Assembly (NCBI GenBank): GCA_910588075.1
Contig: CAJUOS010000003.1
Coordinates: forward strand, 55,134 to 95,899
Source of the DNA: an uncultured Erysipelotrichaceae bacterium
Lineage (GTDB): Bacteria > Bacillota_I > Bacilli_A > Erysipelotrichales > Coprobacillaceae
DNA: 40,766 bases
Reading direction: 5' to 3'
The translations under genes and the position numbers were made by a program. This document shows, piece after piece, positions 25,722-35,108 of this stretch; positions within the stretch are counted from its first letter, which is position 1, and every line of letters starts with the position of its first letter. The notes beneath the pieces were generated by a model that saw only the letters and a program-made list of their open reading frames with translations, ran no database searches and was not told the DNA's origin.

Positions 25722-27521
25722 TTAGTCATTATCATCATCTTGATTATCCCCATTATTATGATTAGGATTATTATTTGATGGAGTATCTGGTGTTGGTGGT
25801 TCAGGCTCCTGAGGTATCTCAGGTTTATGATCATAATATCCTAAAACAATCGTTGTACCTTTTTTTGTAATGACTCTTTTATATGGTATAGACTGTGTTA
25901 TAACAACATTAATCTCCATGGCTCTAATTTCTTCAGCTGTTGTAGGTGGTGTTAATTTCTTTAATTCAACATTAAACCCTAATTCCTCTAAATCACTCTT
26001 AGCTTGATCAATTGATAATTTCAAAAGATTAGGAACTTCTTGTGAATACCCTTTAGAAACTGTAAGTGTAATAACAGTTGTTTTGATTTCATTAGGATCA
26101 ATCTTATCTCCTGATAAAAGGGATTGTTCTAATATAACACCTTTATCTTCATCACTTACCTCTTCAATTTTTTTAATATTCTTAGATTCAAAACCTAACT
26201 CAATTAATTCTTTTTCTATTTCACTATATTTTTTACCAACATAATCATCAATAACAATATATTTTCCTGTTGAAATCGTTAAAGTTACTTCTATTCCTTT
26301 TTGTACTGCAGTATCTCGCATTGGATCAGAAGCTGTTACTTTCCCTGTCTCATATTCATCACTAACTTCTTCCTTAAATTCAGTATTGACTTTTAAACCT
26401 TGTGATTCCAAGAAAACAATAGCTTGTTGCTTTTCCATTCCAACAACATCAGGCATTCTAAAATTATCAACAGGTTTTAAGAAAATAAAATAAATAACTG
26501 CAAATAAAACTAAACAACTTGCAATAATACCACTAATAATACCTATTCTTTTTTTATTTAATGGTTTCTTTTCTTCAGCAGGCTCTTCTTCAATAGAAAC
26601 AACTGATTCTTTTTTTGTAAAGAAATCTTTATCATTAGCAACAATTGTTGTTGTATCTTCAGATTCTTGATAGTTAAATGTGAGTTTTTCTTCATTTTCT
26701 TTTGTTAGACATACTAATAAATCTTCATACATCTCACTTGCACTTTGATAACGTTCTTTTATATTCTTTGCAGTTGCTTTAATAATAATATTTTCAACCG
26801 ATTGAGGTATAGATGGATTAAACTGACGAACAGATGGAATTTCATCACGCATATGTTTTAAAGCTATATTCACTGGTGATTCCCCATTAAAAGGAACATC
26901 ACCTCTTAACAATTCATAAAAAACAATACCTAAAGCATAAATATCACTTTGTACAGTTGCTTTTTCTCCACGTGCTACTTCTGGAGCTAAATAATGAAGT
27001 GATCCCATAATTGTATCCGTTTGTGTAACTTGTGATAAAGATTGAATAGATGCAATTCCAAAATCACCAATTTTAACAACACCACTATCAGTAACCATAA
27101 TATTTTGTGGTTTTAAATCTCTATGCACAATTCCCATAGAATGTGCCTTAGCAGTTGCACTAGCAACTTGTTTCATGACATCAATAGCTTCAACATAATG
27201 AAGTGCTCCACGTTTATAAATTAATTCCTTCAATGTTTGTCCAGGAACATACTCCATAACAATATAATAATCGTCGCCTTCTTCTCCAACATCATAAATC
27301 TCAACTATATTTTTATGTGTTAATGCTGCAGCTGCACTTGCTTCTCTATGAAAACGAGTAACATAAACTGGATCTCCAGTTAATGAAGAACGCATAATTT
27401 TCACAGCAACTGTTCTTTGTAAAATTTTATCATATGCCAGATAAACATCTGCCATACCACCTTGTCCAATTGATTCTTTTAATACATAACGTCCAGCAAT
27501 AATTTTATTTATCTGACTCAT
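25722..27521 (-). CDS. prkC: PASTA-domain serine/threonine protein kinase PrkC
   Basis: Membrane kinase that senses peptidoglycan fragments and controls growth, cell wall and, in sporeformers, germination. Kinase domain ~10-270: GQGGMADVY (19-27), catalytic-pair Lys41 (VAVKIM), HRDLKPQN (133-140) and DFG (153-155). A single membrane segment lies at ~326-348, followed by three PASTA domains (~352-418, 421-490, 492-562) and a hydrophilic Pro/Asn/Asp tail. The 599-residue start at 27521 has AAAGGAG 9 bp upstream and overlaps prpC by 17 bp; the frame could also open at a TTG three codons earlier. Confidence 0.97.
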   Translation of the reverse strand: MSQINKIIAGRYVLKESIGQGGMADVYLAYDKILQRTVAVKIMRSSLTGDPVYVTRFHREASAAAALTHKNIVEIYDVGEEGDDYYIVMEYVPGQTLKELIYKRGALHYVEAIDVMKQVASATAKAHSMGIVHRDLKPQNIMVTDSGVVKIGDFGIASIQSLSQVTQTDTIMGSLHYLAPEVARGEKATVQSDIYALGIVFYELLRGDVPFNGESPVNIALKHMRDEIPSVRQFNPSIPQSVENIIIKATAKNIKERYQSASEMYEDLLVCLTKENEEKLTFNYQESEDTTTIVANDKDFFTKKESVVSIEEEPAEEKKPLNKKRIGIISGIIASCLVLFAVIYFIFLKPVDNFRMPDVVGMEKQQAIVFLESQGLKVNTEFKEEVSDEYETGKVTASDPMRDTAVQKGIEVTLTISTGKYIVIDDYVGKKYSEIEKELIELGFESKNIKKIEEVSDEDKGVILEQSLLSGDKIDPNEIKTTVITLTVSKGYSQEVPNLLKLSIDQAKSDLEELGFNVELKKLTPPTTAEEIRAMEINVVITQSIPYKRVITKKGTTIVLGYYDHKPEIPQEPEPPTPDTPSNNNPNHNNGDNQDDDND

Positions 27522-28260
27522 TATTGACAACTCCTTTATCCCACATTAATATTATTCCTATATTGTCTCTACCACCAAAAATATTTGCCATTTCCATTAA
27601 ATGAGACCCTTTTTCATTTAAAGTTTTATATTGATCTAAAACTTCAATAATTTGTTCATCAAATAAAGAATTATACAAGCCATCTGAACACAATAATATA
27701 ATTCCATTTCCAATCATTTGTTTATAAAAAGATATTTTTAAAACTTCACTAACTCCTACTGCTTGAAGTAATATATTTTTTTGTGGATGAAATTGTGCTT
27801 CATCTAAAGAAATAGAACCAGATTCAACCAACGCATTAACCAATGTATCATCCTTTGTCAATTGAATTAATTGGTGATTATCAAAGAAATAAGCTCGTGA
27901 ATCACCAACATGTGAAATATAAACATATCCATCTTTAAATAAAGCTAAAACAACTGTTGTTCCCATTCCTTCAAGCTCTTTATCTAAATGACTTTTTTCT
28001 TGAAGAAATTGGTTCGCATGATAAATCACTTCACTCATCCATGTTTGAATTTCTTCTTCACTTTTAAATTCATCATGAAGCTGATAAAATTTGATAATAT
28101 CTTGACAAGCTAATGATGAAGCTATTTCACCAGCATTATGCCCTCCCATTCCATCACAAAGAACAGCTAAACACTCATGCTCATTCTTTTTATGATATAG
28201 AACATAATCTTGGTTCACTTCTCTTACATTTCCTATATCAGTTTGTGCGACTATTTCCAT
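27505..28260 (-). CDS. prpC: PP2C-type serine/threonine phosphatase PrpC
   Basis: Cytoplasmic partner phosphatase of PrkC. PPM motifs are clear: TDIGNVREVNQDY near the N-terminus (metal Asp), LCDGMGGHNAGEIAS, VSHVGDSRAYFF, LLCSDGLYNSL and the final GGRDNIGIIL. A length of 251 aa is typical. The ATG at 28260 has AGGTGA 8 bp upstream; the GTG at 28272 falls inside that site. It overlaps both rlmN and prkC. Confidence 0.96.
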   Translation of the reverse strand: MEIVAQTDIGNVREVNQDYVLYHKKNEHECLAVLCDGMGGHNAGEIASSLACQDIIKFYQLHDEFKSEEEIQTWMSEVIYHANQFLQEKSHLDKELEGMGTTVVLALFKDGYVYISHVGDSRAYFFDNHQLIQLTKDDTLVNALVESGSISLDEAQFHPQKNILLQAVGVSEVLKISFYKQMIGNGIILLCSDGLYNSLFDEQIIEVLDQYKTLNEKGSHLMEMANIFGGRDNIGIILMWDKGVVNNESDK

Positions 28261-29290
28261 TTTCTGATTCACCTACTTTCTTAGCACGTAATTGTCCACA
28301 TGCTCCATCTATATCTCTTCCATGTTCTTTTCTTTTTGTAACATTAATTTTTAATCTTAATAACTCATTTTTAAACGCTTCAACATCTTGTAATGATGAT
28401 TGTTGGTATCCATGTTCATCCACAGCATTATATGGGATTAAGTTGACATATGCATTTAATCCTTTAACATAATGTGCTAATTGCCTTGCATGTATAAGTT
28501 GATCATTAACTCCTTTAAGCAATATATATTCCAAAGTAATACGTCGATTTGTTTGTTCTATATAAAACTTCATAGCTTCTCTTAATTCATCCATTGGATA
28601 AGCTTTATTAATAGGCATTAATTGATTTCTTATTTCATCATTAGGTGCATGTAAAGAAATCGCTAGATTTGTTTGGATTCCTTCTTGAGCATATATTCTT
28701 ATTTTATCACTCAAACCACATGTTGAAATTGTTAAATGACGTGCTCCAATAGCTAAACCTTTAGGATGATTGATAATATGAATAAAATTCATAACATTTT
28801 CATAATTATCAAAAGGTTCCCCTGTTCCCATCACCACAACATGTGATACTCTTTCATTTGTATCATTCATCACAGATAAAACTTGATTAACCATTTCACC
28901 TGCTGTTAGATTTCTTTGTTTTTTTAATAATCCACTAGCACAAAAACGACATCCCATATTACATCCTAATTGACTTGTTACACAAAGGCTTTTTCCATAG
29001 TCATGAATCATTAAAACAGATTCAATCAGCCCACCATCTTCTAATTCAAATAAATATTTGATTGTTCCATCTTGTGAAACTTGCTTTTCTTTTATTTTTA
29101 ACAATTCAATAGAATAAGTTTGAGATAACTTTTCTCTTAAAGCAAGAGAAAGATTATTCATGCAATCGAATTGATAAACATGTTGACGATAAATCCATTC
29201 AAATACTTGGACTGCTCTAAATTTCTTTTCACCAAGTGTTATAAATTCATCAATCATTTGTTCTTGTGTTAAATCATAAATCGATTTCAT
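28238..29290 (-). CDS. rlmN: Dual-specificity 23S rRNA/tRNA adenine-C2 methyltransferase RlmN
   Basis: Radical-SAM enzyme making m2A2503 in 23S rRNA and m2A37 in some tRNAs. The cluster cysteines are C110, C114 and C117 in GCNMGCRFCASG. VVMGTGEPFDNYENV, TISTCGLSDKI and NLAISLHAPND follow, and the C-terminal catalytic Cys is seen in IDGACGQL. Length 350 aa. AAGGAG precedes the ATG, which lies within the end of rsmB (17-bp overlap). Confidence 0.97.
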   Translation of the reverse strand: MKSIYDLTQEQMIDEFITLGEKKFRAVQVFEWIYRQHVYQFDCMNNLSLALREKLSQTYSIELLKIKEKQVSQDGTIKYLFELEDGGLIESVLMIHDYGKSLCVTSQLGCNMGCRFCASGLLKKQRNLTAGEMVNQVLSVMNDTNERVSHVVVMGTGEPFDNYENVMNFIHIINHPKGLAIGARHLTISTCGLSDKIRIYAQEGIQTNLAISLHAPNDEIRNQLMPINKAYPMDELREAMKFYIEQTNRRITLEYILLKGVNDQLIHARQLAHYVKGLNAYVNLIPYNAVDEHGYQQSSLQDVEAFKNELLRLKINVTKRKEHGRDIDGACGQLRAKKVGESENGNSRTN

Positions 29291-30542
29291 TAGAAAACTC
29301 CTTTTTTAATAAACACATATAAAAGCCATCACTATGATATTCATATGGAAGAATTGTTTGTTCTTGAAGAATCATCATATCAGAATGTCTTTTTATAAAT
29401 GCTTGAATTTGCTTTTCATTCTCTTTTTTATTTATTGTACAAGTACTATATACCATATTACCACCATTTTTTAATAAAACATATGCATTTTCTAATAATT
29501 TTTCCTGAATTTTTATAATTTCATCCATTATATCAGAATCATGATACTTAATTTCTGGTTTTCTAGCAAGCACACCTAACCCACTACAAGGGGCATCTAA
29601 TAAAATTTTATCAAAAGTTTGGTCTGAATACAAATCAATCAGATGTGTTGAATCATAAGCATGACATTCGACAATATCTACACCTAGCCTTGCCATTTGC
29701 CTTTCAACCAATTGGATTTTATGGTCATATAAATCATAAGCAACAATTTGTCCCTTATTGTGCATAATCATAGCCAAATGAGACGTCTTACTTCCTGGAG
29801 CACAACACATATCTAATACATAATCTTGTGATGTAGGCTCAAGAAGTCTCGCAACTAATTGACTAGATTCATCTTGAATTGTTATAAGTCCTTTTTTGAA
29901 TTCGTCAGTATGTGCAATATTTCCCCCATTATAATAAACACAATCTTGGCTCAACTTCCCTTCTTGAAAAAGAGAATTTTTTAATATATCTTGTTTTGTA
30001 CATTTTAAAATATTGATTCTTGCACTTTTATAAGGGATTTCATTATTGGCATAACATATTTTTTTTGTTTTTTCATATCCATATTGTTTATGAAACATTT
30101 TAACTAGCCATAAAGGATGACTTGTTTCTACGGAAAGCTTTTCTATATCTTCTAAATCATCTAATGATACTTTATTTTGAAAAGCATTTTTTAATACTGC
30201 ATTGATAAATTGAGAAGTTTTCATTCCTTTTTTCTTTTTTGATAAATTAACAGCTTCATTAACAATCGCATAATCTGGAATATTGTTTAAAAAATAGTGT
30301 TGATATAAACTCATTAATAATAACATTTTTTCAAATGCTTTCACTCTTCCTTTAATAAAGGGTTTTAACATATATTCAAGATATATTTGATTTTGTACAG
30401 TTCCATAAACAAGTTGTGTAATAAGATTTTTACTTTCTTTTGATAAAGATAATCTTTCAAAATATGTATTTATTGTTAAATTAAGGTAACTCTTTTCTTG
30501 TTTATATTTCATTAATATTTCTAATGCAATTTGTCTATCCAT
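29274..30542 (-). CDS. rsmB: 16S rRNA cytosine-967 C5-methyltransferase RsmB
   Basis: Makes m5C967 in 16S rRNA. N-terminal NusB-like domain (~1-140), then a Rossmann methyltransferase: VLDMCCAPGSKTSHLA, DAPCSGLGVLARKPEI (first catalytic Cys) and VYSTCTINKKENE (second catalytic Cys). The 422-aa start at 30542 (MDRQIALEIL) is preferred over a GTG at 30575. It lies 4 bp after the priA stop with AAGG just before it, suggesting coupled translation. Confidence 0.95.
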   Translation of the reverse strand: MDRQIALEILMKYKQEKSYLNLTINTYFERLSLSKESKNLITQLVYGTVQNQIYLEYMLKPFIKGRVKAFEKMLLLMSLYQHYFLNNIPDYAIVNEAVNLSKKKKGMKTSQFINAVLKNAFQNKVSLDDLEDIEKLSVETSHPLWLVKMFHKQYGYEKTKKICYANNEIPYKSARINILKCTKQDILKNSLFQEGKLSQDCVYYNGGNIAHTDEFKKGLITIQDESSQLVARLLEPTSQDYVLDMCCAPGSKTSHLAMIMHNKGQIVAYDLYDHKIQLVERQMARLGVDIVECHAYDSTHLIDLYSDQTFDKILLDAPCSGLGVLARKPEIKYHDSDIMDEIIKIQEKLLENAYVLLKNGGNMVYSTCTINKKENEKQIQAFIKRHSDMMILQEQTILPYEYHSDGFYMCLLKKEFSNEIDL

Positions 30543-30546
30543 AACC

Positions 30547-32736
30547 TTATATTTGTGAGTATGGATTAAAATCACATACTACAATAACCTTTCCTTTTTG
30601 TTTTTTATTATAATAATCATTAACCACTTCCAATGCCTGATAAACCTCTTGACTATTAATAAATTTAATTAAGATACGTTCTCGATAAATATCTTGCATC
30701 TTATAAATAACACTTTTAGCAGGTCCTAAAATAGCTCCTTGATGGATATGTGTTACAAGATACTTTTTAATATCTATTGCTGATTGATGAAGTAACGATT
30801 CATCTTTGGATTGTACTATAATACTAACAAGATGGCAATAGGGTGGATATTGAACTTTTTGACGATAAATCATTTCTTGTTGGTAAAATGATTGATAGTC
30901 ATGATTAGCAGCTGAAACGATGGCATAGTGTTCAGGATTATAAGTTTGAATAATCACTGTTCCTTGTTTTTGCCCACGACCACTGCGTCCTGCAACCTGA
31001 CACAATAATTGAAAAGTTCTTTCACTTGCTCTAAAATCTGGAACATTTAAACTCATATCAGCATTTAAGACACCTACAAAAGTAACATCTTCAAAGTCTA
31101 ATCCTTTTGCAATCATTTGTGTTCCTAATAATATATTAGCTTCTTTCTTTTTAAACTTCTCCAAAAGTTTCATATGACCATTCTTATTCTTTGTTGTATC
31201 CACATCATATCTTATCACAGAAGCATTATGAAATGTATGAGAAATATCCTCTTCTATTTTTTGTGTTCCCATACCTACTGTTTTTAAATGTTTCCCACCA
31301 CAATGTGGACACTTTTGTAACAATGGCATTTGATATTCACAGTAATGACATTTGAGTTTATGTTCATCTTTATGATAAGTTAAAGTTACATCACAATGTG
31401 GACATTTGATAACTTCTCCACAATCTTGACATCTTACAAAAGTTGCATAACCTCTTTTATTTAAAAGTAATAAAACTTGTTCCTCTTTATCTATTGTTTC
31501 TTGTATTTTTCTTTTCATTTCACGAGAAAAAAGAGAATAGTTATGATTTTTCATTTCTTCTACCATATCAATAATTTCAACATGTGGTAAAGGTTTTTGA
31601 TTAATTCTTTTATCTAAAGCATATAAATCATATATTCCTTTTTGTGCACGAGAATAACTTTCTAATGAAGGAGTAGCACTGCCTAACACAACTCTTGCAT
31701 GATGTGTTTTAGCTCTTATTCTAGCTATTTGTCCTGTTAAATAACGTGGTTTTGAATCTTGTTTATAACTTGCATCATGTTCTTCATCTAAAATAATCAA
31801 TCCAATATTTTCTAATGGTGCAAAAATAGCAGATCTTGCTCCTACAACAATCTTCACTTCTTGTCTTTTAATACGACGATATTCATCATACTTTTCTCCT
31901 TGCGATAAACGTGAGTGCAAAATAGCAACTTGATTATGAAAACGTTGTTTAAAAACTTCTACCATCATTGGCGTTAAAGAAATCTCAGGCACTAACATCA
32001 TTACTGTTCTTCCTTCCTTTAATACAAAAGATGCTAAAGCAAGATAAACTTCTGTTTTCCCTGAACCTGTTACTCCATGAATTAAAGAAACATTTTCTTT
32101 TTTGGATAAAATACCTTCAACAACTTTTTGTTGATCTTTTGTTAAAGTGATATTTTTTTGTTCTTTATTATCCATGACATAAGGTTGACGATATTGTTCT
32201 TTTTTTTGATACTCAATAAATCCTTGTTCCTTTAGATGATCAACAACACCTTTTGTATAAGGAATATCTTTGATTTGAGATAATGGATGTTCTTTTAAAT
32301 ATTGTAAACATTCTTGTTGTTTTTTTGTTTGAGGAATACCATCTTTTAAAACTTGAATAACAGTTTTCATTTTCTTCCCTACTGCATGATGAGTTGATGG
32401 TTTTAATTGAGTTGGTAACATTGCTTGTAAACAAGCAATACGTGGAGACATTGTCATTTTAGCAAGCTGTAAAGCTAATTCTCTTAATTCTTGGTTAAGT
32501 AATGGTTCTTCATCTATCACTTCTTGAATATATTGATAACGAAATCCATTCTTCTTTTCTAATTGTTCTTGAGTTAAATTGGTTTTTTCGACTTCTTCAA
32601 CATATCCGATAATTTTTTGATATCCAAATGGAATGATAACACGTATACCTATTTGTAAATTATCATGAAATAAATAATCAAAAGTTGTATCTAATGAATG
32701 AACTGGATGTTCAATTAAAACTTTTATAATATACAT
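30547..32736 (-). CDS. priA: Primosomal replication restart helicase PriA
   Basis: 3'-5' helicase that reloads the replisome at stalled forks. 729 aa with an N-terminal DNA-binding domain, Walker A GVTGSGKTEVY, DEEHD, GSATPSLES, paired zinc-binding cysteine clusters in CQDCGEVIKCPHCD and CHYCEYQMPLLQKCPHCG, and the helicase C-terminal QVAGRSGRG. First gene of the operon after the gmk terminator. TTAGGAGATGATGAT precedes the ATG. A possible extended -10 (TG-T-TAAACT, complement of 32760-32765 and flank) lies upstream. Confidence 0.97.
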   Translation of the reverse strand: MYIIKVLIEHPVHSLDTTFDYLFHDNLQIGIRVIIPFGYQKIIGYVEEVEKTNLTQEQLEKKNGFRYQYIQEVIDEEPLLNQELRELALQLAKMTMSPRIACLQAMLPTQLKPSTHHAVGKKMKTVIQVLKDGIPQTKKQQECLQYLKEHPLSQIKDIPYTKGVVDHLKEQGFIEYQKKEQYRQPYVMDNKEQKNITLTKDQQKVVEGILSKKENVSLIHGVTGSGKTEVYLALASFVLKEGRTVMMLVPEISLTPMMVEVFKQRFHNQVAILHSRLSQGEKYDEYRRIKRQEVKIVVGARSAIFAPLENIGLIILDEEHDASYKQDSKPRYLTGQIARIRAKTHHARVVLGSATPSLESYSRAQKGIYDLYALDKRINQKPLPHVEIIDMVEEMKNHNYSLFSREMKRKIQETIDKEEQVLLLLNKRGYATFVRCQDCGEVIKCPHCDVTLTYHKDEHKLKCHYCEYQMPLLQKCPHCGGKHLKTVGMGTQKIEEDISHTFHNASVIRYDVDTTKNKNGHMKLLEKFKKKEANILLGTQMIAKGLDFEDVTFVGVLNADMSLNVPDFRASERTFQLLCQVAGRSGRGQKQGTVIIQTYNPEHYAIVSAANHDYQSFYQQEMIYRQKVQYPPYCHLVSIIVQSKDESLLHQSAIDIKKYLVTHIHQGAILGPAKSVIYKMQDIYRERILIKFINSQEVYQALEVVNDYYNKKQKGKVIVVCDFNPYSQI

Positions 32737-32785
32737 ATCATCATCTCCTAATCTTTATTAGTTTAACATAAATCAATTAAAAATT

Positions 32786-32811
32786 ATAGAAAAAGGACGT
32801 ATAAACGTCCT
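32786..32811 (-). terminator. Terminator of gmk
   Basis: Minus-strand AGGACGT-TTAT-ACGTCCT (32794-32811, including the gmk stop) followed by TTTTTC. It separates gmk from priA, which in many Firmicutes are cotranscribed. Confidence 0.75.
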
Positions 32812-33370
32812 AAACATTTTCTTTAATAATTTTAGCTATTTTCTCTTTTGCTTTTATTACATTATCATTCACAACAACATATTTATATTCATCTTGTGTT
32901 GCTAATTCTTTTCTTGCTTTATCTAAACGTTGTTTCACAACATCTTCAGTTTCAGTACGTCTACCCCTTATACGACGTTCTAATTCCTCAAATGATGGTG
33001 GTACTAAAAATATAGTAAGAGCTTCAGGACATTTTTCCATGACTTGTAATGCTCCTTGTACTTCTATTTCTAATACAACATTTTTTCCTTCATTTAATAA
33101 TTTTTCAACATAAAATTTTGGTGTTCCATAATAATTCCCAACAAATTGTGCATATTCCAACAATTCACCTTTTTCAATTCCAGCTTGAAAATCTTTTTCT
33201 TCAACAAAGAAATAATCTACACCTTCTCTTTCTTTTGGACGAGGTTTTCTTGTTGTCATAGAAATTGAATATGCTAAATTCAATGATTTTTCCTTAAACA
33301 ATTCTTCTCTAATAGTTCCTTTTCCTACTCCACTAGGTCCACTTAAAACAATTAATAATCCCCTTTTCAC
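32810..33370 (-). CDS. gmk: Guanylate kinase
   Basis: Phosphorylates GMP to GDP with ATP. P-loop GPSGVGKGT (11-19), then SISMTTRKPRPKEREGVDYFFV (GMP-binding region) and RLDKARKELA lid region; 186 aa from the chosen start. The start is a GTG at 33370, giving MKRGLLIVLSGPSG, because GGTGG lies about 6 bp upstream and the residues before it (encoded to 33424) run through the promoter. No rpoZ follows, unlike in many relatives. Confidence 0.95.
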   Translation of the reverse strand: MKRGLLIVLSGPSGVGKGTIREELFKEKSLNLAYSISMTTRKPRPKEREGVDYFFVEEKDFQAGIEKGELLEYAQFVGNYYGTPKFYVEKLLNEGKNVVLEIEVQGALQVMEKCPEALTIFLVPPSFEELERRIRGRRTETEDVVKQRLDKARKELATQDEYKYVVVNDNVIKAKEKIAKIIKENV

Positions 33371-33395
33371 ATTTCCACCATCCTTATGAAATATA

Positions 33396-33424
33396 ATGTT
33401 ACAGTAACATAACTTTAATGTCAA
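33396..33424 (-). promoter_or_regulatory. Promoter of gmk with an embedded palindrome
   Basis: Minus strand TTGACA (33419-33424), 17 bp, TAACAT (33396-33401). The -10 lies in the perfect palindrome ATGTTAC-A-GTAACAT (33396-33410), a possible operator. Confidence 0.6.
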
Positions 33425-33438
33425 TTCTTTTTGAAATA

Positions 33439-33447
33439 TGTTATACT
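33439..33447 (+). promoter_or_regulatory. Extended -10 promoter of rqcH
   Basis: TG-T-TATACT at 33439-33447, only 18 bp before the chosen ATG; the leader would be about 11 nt with GGTGAT as ribosome binding site. Confidence 0.5.
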
Positions 33448-33464
33448 ATTTATCGGTGATGAAA

Positions 33465-35108
33465 ATGGCTTATGATGGAATTATGATGTCTCGTGTTGTT
33501 GAACAACTTTCAAAAGAAATGAATAGAGGCAGAATCAACAAAATATATCAGATTTCTCAATATGAATTACTAATTCATATAAGAAGTCAATCGCAAAACA
33601 AAAAACTTCTTATTTCTATACATCCTATGTATGCAAGAGTTCAATTAACTCATCTTTCTTATCCTACTCCACAAACTCCTAATGCTTTAACAATGCTTTT
33701 ACGTAAGCATCTAGAAGGAGCTTATCTTGAATCTATTGAACAGATTCAATTAGATCGTATTATAGATATGACTTTTGTAGGAACTAATGAATTAAAAGAT
33801 ATAGTTAAATTTCATGTTTATATAGAGATTATGGGAAAACATTCAAATGTTATTATAACTTATGATAATCAAAAAATTATTGATTGCTTAAAAAGAATTT
33901 CTCCTGCTATGAACTCACAAAGAATTCTTCAACCAGGAGCTATTTATCAATTCCCACCAATGATTGATAAAATCAATCCTTTTGAAAATGAATATCAAGA
34001 AAATGATAACTTGACAAAAATATATCAAGGATTTTCTCCTGAATTATCAAGGGAAGTTCTTTATAGAATAAACAATGGAGAAAACTTTCATGAAATTATG
34101 AATCAAATCAAATTAAGTTCTTCATTATATTTACATAAATATAATGATAAAGAATATTTTCATATTATAGAACTTACACATCTTCATTGTCCTTATCAAT
34201 CTTATGACTTATTTGATGGATTAGATAAGCATTTTGATTTAATTGATCAAAAAGATCGTATTAAACAGCAAACATCTGATTTAGGAAAATTTATTCAAAA
34301 TGAATATCATAAAAATATTCTTAAATTGAATAAACTAGAAAAAACATTATTTGATTCTCAAAATAGTGATGAGTATCGTATAAAAGGTGATTTATTATTT
34401 GCTCATCTTCATCTTATTCAAAAAGGACAAAAAGAAATTATTGTAGATAATTATTATGATAATACAAAAATGATTATTGAATTAGATGAAAGATATGATG
34501 GAAAAACAAATGCAAAAAGATATTATAATAAATATCAAAAAGCAAAAAATTCATTACATTATCTTCATGAACAAATTGCTTTAACAAAAGATGAAATTAC
34601 TTATTTTGATTCATTAATGACATTAATGGAAAATGCTACTTATTATGATGCTTTAGAAATCAAAGAAGAGTTAGAAAATTTAGGTTATTTAAAAAAGAAA
34701 AAAACAAAACAATTAAATAAAAAGAAAAATAAGTTTCATATAGAAACTTATTTAACAAAAGATAATATTAAAATATATGTAGGTAAGAATAACCTACAAA
34801 ATGATTATCTTACCTTTAAACTCGCTTCACGATTTGACATATGGTTTCATGTTAAAGATATGCCTGGAAGTCATATAGTTGTGCATAGTGAGAATCTCGA
34901 TGAATATACAATCAGATTAGCAAGTAAAATGGCAGCTTATTTTTCTAAAGGTAAACATAGTTCTTCAGTCCCTGTTAACTACACACAAATTAGAACTTTG
35001 AAAAAGCCACACAATAGTAAACCTGGAAGAGTCATCTTAGATCACTATCAAACAATATATATTGATCCAGATGACACCTTCTTTAATGAAATTAGCAAGA
35101 TTGATTAA
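33465..35108 (+). CDS. rqcH: Ribosome-associated quality control factor RqcH (NEMF/NFACT family)
   Basis: Binds stalled 60S/50S-peptidyl-tRNA complexes and adds C-terminal alanine tails that mark nascent chains for proteolysis. 547 aa: NFACT-N domain (MAYDGIMMSRVVEQL, NINK-like RINKIYQ), helix-hairpin-helix and coiled-coil middle regions, and NFACT-R near the C-terminus with FDIWFHVKDMPGSHIVV, the conserved DxWFH motif. The start at 33465 is chosen because the family begins M-[AS]-[YF]-DG and because the promoter overlaps the longer frame from 33438. Divergent from gmk; its 3' end overlaps the coat-like gene by 17 bp. Confidence 0.95.
   Translation: MAYDGIMMSRVVEQLSKEMNRGRINKIYQISQYELLIHIRSQSQNKKLLISIHPMYARVQLTHLSYPTPQTPNALTMLLRKHLEGAYLESIEQIQLDRIIDMTFVGTNELKDIVKFHVYIEIMGKHSNVIITYDNQKIIDCLKRISPAMNSQRILQPGAIYQFPPMIDKINPFENEYQENDNLTKIYQGFSPELSREVLYRINNGENFHEIMNQIKLSSSLYLHKYNDKEYFHIIELTHLHCPYQSYDLFDGLDKHFDLIDQKDRIKQQTSDLGKFIQNEYHKNILKLNKLEKTLFDSQNSDEYRIKGDLLFAHLHLIQKGQKEIIVDNYYDNTKMIIELDERYDGKTNAKRYYNKYQKAKNSLHYLHEQIALTKDEITYFDSLMTLMENATYYDALEIKEELENLGYLKKKKTKQLNKKKNKFHIETYLTKDNIKIYVGKNNLQNDYLTFKLASRFDIWFHVKDMPGSHIVVHSENLDEYTIRLASKMAAYFSKGKHSSSVPVNYTQIRTLKKPHNSKPGRVILDHYQTIYIDPDDTFFNEISKID

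Noticed and set aside
32240..32434. Short minus-strand frame inside priA
   Set aside because: Out-of-frame shadow of priA, low-complexity Ser/Asn/Lys content.
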